The notes below the pieces were generated by a model that did not search any database, was not told where the DNA came from, and saw only the letters and a program-made list of their open reading frames with translations. Shown one piece after another: positions 39,384 through 42,646 of a DNA stretch of 42,646 bases (its first letter is position 1; each line of letters opens with the position of its first letter). A program made the position numbers and the translations under genes. Source of the stretch: Rhodobacteraceae bacterium CG17_big_fil_post_rev_8_21_14_2_50_63_15 (GTDB taxonomy: Bacteria; Pseudomonadota; Alphaproteobacteria; Rhodobacterales; Rhodobacteraceae); the NCBI GenBank assembly GCA_002783205.1, contig PFEY01000055.1, positions 1-42,646 on the forward strand, in the 5' to 3' direction.

Positions 39384-41846
39384 GTGTCCCTCAGAAAACG
39401 TTTGACCCTGACCACTATTGCCCTTGCGCTGACCCTGACGGTCTCTGCGTGCAAATCCGCGGAAGAGCGCGCCGAAGATCATTACCAGACAGCCCTCTCG
39501 CTGATTGCCGAAGGCGATATCGACCGTGCCGTCGTGGAATTGCGCAACGTTTTTCAACTGGATGGGAGCCACCGCGAGGCACGGCGGACGCTGGCGCATG
39601 TTACACTCACCCAACGCGGCAACCGGCAAGAAGCCTATAGTCAGTATTTGCGCCTCGCAGAGCAGTATCCTGACGACCTCGATGCGCGGCTGAAACTGTC
39701 CGAAATCGCCTTTACAGCTGGAAACTGGGATGAGTTGGAGCGCCACGGTGCCAAGGCCGAAGAGCTGGCGCCGAACGATTCCCGTGTCATTCCGCTCACT
39801 ACCGCGCGAAAATACCGCTCAGCCGTTCAGGCCGATGATGCCTCGGCCCGACGCGAGGTGGCCCGCACGGCCGCCGTGATGCTGGTTGATCAGGACAATA
39901 ACATCGTCCTGCGCAGCATCGTGATCGACAACATGCTGCGCGAGGGCGATTTCCGCAACGCCCTCGCGCAGATCGACCGGATGCTGGAACAAGAACCCGA
40001 GAACTTGCTTTACAACCAGCAGCGGCTGAATGTCCTTGTTCAACTCGGCGACATGACCGCGGTCGAGACGCATCTGAAAAAGATGATCGAGCGTTTTCCG
40101 AACGAAACCGCACACAAGGCCATGCTGCTGCGGTTCTACATGTCCGAGAAGAATCTCGAACAGGCGGAGTCGTTCCTGCGCGAGCTGGCCGAGGCCGCCC
40201 CCGCTGATGATCCCGGTCCAGCGGTGGATCTCATTCGTTTTCTCGCCGAATTCCGCAGCATTGCTGCGGCCAAGGCCGAGATTGCCAGCGCCATTCCCAA
40301 GGCGGCCGATCCCCTGCCCTTCAAGGTGCTGGATGCAGGTCTCGATTTTGCCGCCGGATCACAGGAAACTGCGGTCACGACACTCGAAGCCGCGCTCAAG
40401 GAAAGCCCGGAATCCGAACACGTCCTCAACGTCAAGGTCACGCTGGCGCGGATGCTGCTGACCATGGGCAATGACGTTGGTGCACGCGCCCGCGTCGAGG
40501 AAGTGCTGGCCGAGGATGCCACCCAGCCCGAGGCCCTCAAGATGAAGGCCGGATGGCTGACCAAGGCCGATCAGACAGATGCGGCCATCGCCGCCTTGCG
40601 CAGCGCCTTGGATCGCGCACCCAACGACGCGCAAGCCATGACCCTGATGGCCGAGGCCTATTCCCGCAGTGGCCGCCCCGAACTCGCCCGGGAATTCCTT
40701 GCTCTGGCGGTCGATGCGTCGGGCAATGCGCCAGAGAACTCGATCCGCTACGCCCAAGTGCTGATGGCCGAGAAGAGCTTTCTACCCGCTGAGGATATCC
40801 TGATTTCGTCGCTGCGTCTGTCCAATGACAATCCCGATCTCTTGCTGACGCTTGGGCAGCTTTACCTTCAGATGGAAGATTTCGGTCGCGCCCAGCAGGT
40901 CGCCAATACGTTGCGCCGTCTGAACACGCCTGAGACAAAGACTGCGGCCGATGGTCTCGACGCAGAGCGCATCAATCTCCAGAGTGGCCGCGACGAAGCG
41001 ATGGCCTATCTCGAGCAGATCGCGAACACCACCGATGCCACCTTGGCGGCGCGCATCGCATTGGTGCGCGCGCGCATGGGCACTGGCGACATCGCCGGCG
41101 CGCTGGAACTTGCAAAGGAGCTTTCGGCGGAAAACAAGGACAACGATGCCGTCAGCTATGTCCTTGCAACCACCGAGGCCGTAAACGGCAACCTCGATGA
41201 GGCTGAAACGATCTATCGCACGCTGGTCAATGCCGGCGCAACCCGGACCCCGATCTGGCTTGAACTGAGCCGCATCAAGCAGCGCAAGGGCGACAGTGAC
41301 GGCGCGCGTGCCGTGATCAAGGAGGCGCTCGTCAAGAATGCCGGCGATCCCAATCTCCTTTGGGCAACGGCGTCGTTCCTGGAACAGGACGGCGATATAG
41401 ACGGTGCCATCGCAATCTACGAACAACTCTACGAAGATAATTCCGATTCACCCGTGATTGCCAATAACCTTGCCAGCCTGCTGGCGAGCTATCGCGAAGA
41501 TCCGGAGAGCCTGGATCGTGCCTGGATCGTGGCGCGTCGCTTCCGCGACACTTCGGTCCCCGCGGTGCAGGATACCTATGGCTGGTTGCTCCAGCGGCGC
41601 GGCGAAAGTGCCGAGGCGCTTCCCTATCTGGAAGCTGCGGCGGAAGGCCTGCCAACGGATCCGCTGGTGCAATACCATCTGGCTCAAACATACCTGGCGT
41701 TGGAGCGTCCCGAAGACGCTCTTGACCGGTTCCAGCGCACGGTTGACATCGCCGGCCCCGGTGACAGCCGCCCGCAGATCAACACGGCCCGCGAGATGAT
41801 CCGAACATTGATCGACACGTCCAAACCGGCAAGCGCCGAGAATTGA
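39384..41846 (+). CDS. large TPR-repeat lipoprotein (PrsT-like, polysaccharide export associated)
   Basis: An 820-residue lipoprotein. Seen: a signal peptide with lipobox VSAC (Cys23), then TPR units throughout, recognisable by repeated patterns such as YQTALSLIAEGDIDRAVVEL, EDALDRFQRTVDIAGPGDSR at the end, and many A-x-x-Y/L...P repeats. Long TPR lipoproteins of this kind accompany exosortase/PEP-CTERM polysaccharide clusters and are thought to help export or assembly in the periplasm. The start is GTG 39384, with AGGAAG about 9 bases upstream. It follows the sugar transferase after a 130-base gap with the hairpin. Confidence 0.88.
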   Translation: MSLRKRLTLTTIALALTLTVSACKSAEERAEDHYQTALSLIAEGDIDRAVVELRNVFQLDGSHREARRTLAHVTLTQRGNRQEAYSQYLRLAEQYPDDLDARLKLSEIAFTAGNWDELERHGAKAEELAPNDSRVIPLTTARKYRSAVQADDASARREVARTAAVMLVDQDNNIVLRSIVIDNMLREGDFRNALAQIDRMLEQEPENLLYNQQRLNVLVQLGDMTAVETHLKKMIERFPNETAHKAMLLRFYMSEKNLEQAESFLRELAEAAPADDPGPAVDLIRFLAEFRSIAAAKAEIASAIPKAADPLPFKVLDAGLDFAAGSQETAVTTLEAALKESPESEHVLNVKVTLARMLLTMGNDVGARARVEEVLAEDATQPEALKMKAGWLTKADQTDAAIAALRSALDRAPNDAQAMTLMAEAYSRSGRPELAREFLALAVDASGNAPENSIRYAQVLMAEKSFLPAEDILISSLRLSNDNPDLLLTLGQLYLQMEDFGRAQQVANTLRRLNTPETKTAADGLDAERINLQSGRDEAMAYLEQIANTTDATLAARIALVRARMGTGDIAGALELAKELSAENKDNDAVSYVLATTEAVNGNLDEAETIYRTLVNAGATRTPIWLELSRIKQRKGDSDGARAVIKEALVKNAGDPNLLWATASFLEQDGDIDGAIAIYEQLYEDNSDSPVIANNLASLLASYREDPESLDRAWIVARRFRDTSVPAVQDTYGWLLQRRGESAEALPYLEAAAEGLPTDPLVQYHLAQTYLALERPEDALDRFQRTVDIAGPGDSRPQINTAREMIRTLIDTSKPASAEN

Positions 41847-42065
41847 CCGATGCCGATCAAGGGCGTCCCAGACGATCGTCCCAAGGGCGCAAGTGGCCGT
41901 AAAATTTGATCTGGTTTGGCATGTCCCCTGCCGTGGGTTTCTGAAAAGAAGGGGCGACTGCTGATGGAGCGATATCGCCATGTCGAAGCGAAAACCCGCC
42001 TTTGGCCGTTCTTCAGATCCGGTGTGGCGCCGATGAGCAATCCTTGCTCTGACAGGTGCCCACCA
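41847..42065. other. intergenic region before the rhomboid gene
   Basis: About 220 bases after the TPR lipoprotein. It holds one possible very small gene (41980-42036) and otherwise nothing recognisable. Confidence 0.3.
41980..42036 (+). CDS. possible tiny gene of 18 codons
   Basis: A frame starting SKRKPAFGRSSDPVWRR with GGAG about 9 bases before its ATG, ending 29 bases before the rhomboid start. It may be a leader peptide or a chance frame; conservation in relatives would decide. Confidence 0.2.
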   Translation: MSKRKPAFGRSSDPVWRR

Positions 42066-42646
42066 TGGCGGGCCTGAGGCGTAGCGAGGCCGCTTTCCTG
42101 ATCAGCCTCATCACGCTCTTTAGCGCGATCGAGGCGGTGCTGATCTTGTCCGATCAGGGGCTGATTGGAGACGGTCGATTACGGCAACTGGCCTATGATT
42201 ACGGCGGCTTCTGGCCCGGACTCCTGGGGAATTGGCGCCCCAACTATTCAGCGCAGCCTTGGGCGATGTTTCTGACCTATGGGTTTCTGCATGGCGGACC
42301 GTCGCATCTTGTCGTCAACATGATCACGCTCTGGTCGCTGGGTCGGCTGGTGCTGCTGCGGGTCGGCACGCGAGGCTTTTGTCTGCTCTCGCTTGCGGCT
42401 CTGATTGGCGGGGCCGGGGGCTTTGCCCTGCTGGCCTCTGGGCTACGCCCGATGGTTGGCGCCTCCGGCGCGCTCTTCGGGTTGATCGGCGGCTTGCTGG
42501 CCTGGGCCTATGTGGATCGTTTCACCTTTGAAGAAGGGCTCTGGCCCATCCTGCGCGCAGTGCTCTTTCTGATCGCCCTCAATCTGGTCCTCTGGTGGGC
42601 GATGAATGGCCAACTTGCCTGGGAGACCCATCTTGGCGGCTTTCTC
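42066..42646 (+). CDS. rhomboid-family intramembrane serine protease (3' end cut off by window edge)
   Basis: The first 193 residues of a rhomboid. Seen: several membrane helices, FLHGGPSHLVVNMITLW with the His and Asn of helix 2 (residues 75-90), the serine motif VGASGALFGLIGG with Ser134, and LAWETHLGGF with the catalytic His189. The Ser-His pair is therefore complete and activity is plausible. AGGTG lies about 7 bases before the ATG. It is separate from the polysaccharide genes in function as far as can be seen. Substrates unknown. Confidence 0.85.

Overview
The window looks like a chromosomal piece of a GC-rich alphaproteobacterium, most likely a roseobacter-type member of the Rhodobacteraceae. 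The grounds are codon use, several ELM1-family proteins, roseobacter-style sulfotransferases and an alphaproteobacterial polysaccharide export locus. This assignment comes from gene content and protein style only; no rRNA or housekeeping marker is present.

Region 1 (1-12.4 kb) is a surface glycan or glycolipid locus. It holds three PAPS-type sulfotransferases (the first cut by the window edge), two ELM1-family (GT-B-like) proteins and two paralogous GT8-like glycosyltransferases. It also holds a methyltransferase, an OafA-type acyltransferase with an SGNH domain, and a tight pair made of a diacylglycerol-kinase-family protein and a bacterial homologue of mitochondrial Tam41 (CDP-diacylglycerol synthase). 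The joint reading is lipid head-group or lipid-anchor chemistry (kinase plus cytidylyltransferase) coupled to glycosylation and decoration by sulfate, methyl and acyl groups. The product is not known.

Region 2 (about 12.4-14.3 kb) is a gene graveyard: IS21-, IS66- and IS5-family transposase scraps fused together, then truncated tctA and amidohydrolase genes.

Region 3 (14,382-28,664) is a 14.3 kb integrated element, probably a phage satellite. It sits inside the anticodon loop of a host tRNA-Thr(UGU) gene. The 5' half of that tRNA lies at the right end and the 3' half at the left end, and they share only the 8-bp core TTACAAAT. Removing one core copy and the element rebuilds a perfect 76-nt tRNA. 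The element carries its own diverged tRNA-Thr(UGU) just inside the left end. From the right it encodes an integrase, an excisionase-like HTH protein, a primase-helicase beside a repeat-rich candidate origin, an HNH nuclease, several unknown proteins, a probable small terminase, and a large terminase split into separate ATPase and nuclease genes. No capsid, portal or tail gene is recognisable. The left arm carries cargo: a GIY-YIG nuclease with a C5-cytosine methyltransferase (probable restriction-modification), a DUF3489-like protein, small unknown genes and an ADP-ribosyltransferase-like protein.

Region 4 (28.7-41.9 kb) is an exopolysaccharide synthesis and export locus. It has a sulfotransferase-like protein without a normal P-loop, a TolC/NodT-type outer-membrane lipoprotein, an HlyD-type adaptor with a PrtD/PrsD-type ABC exporter, a BY-kinase-like ATPase, a chain-length determinant, an ExeA-like AAA ATPase, a priming sugar transferase and a large TPR lipoprotein. 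Several of these resemble exosortase-associated polysaccharide genes, but no exosortase is in the window. A rhomboid-family membrane protease gene runs off the right edge.
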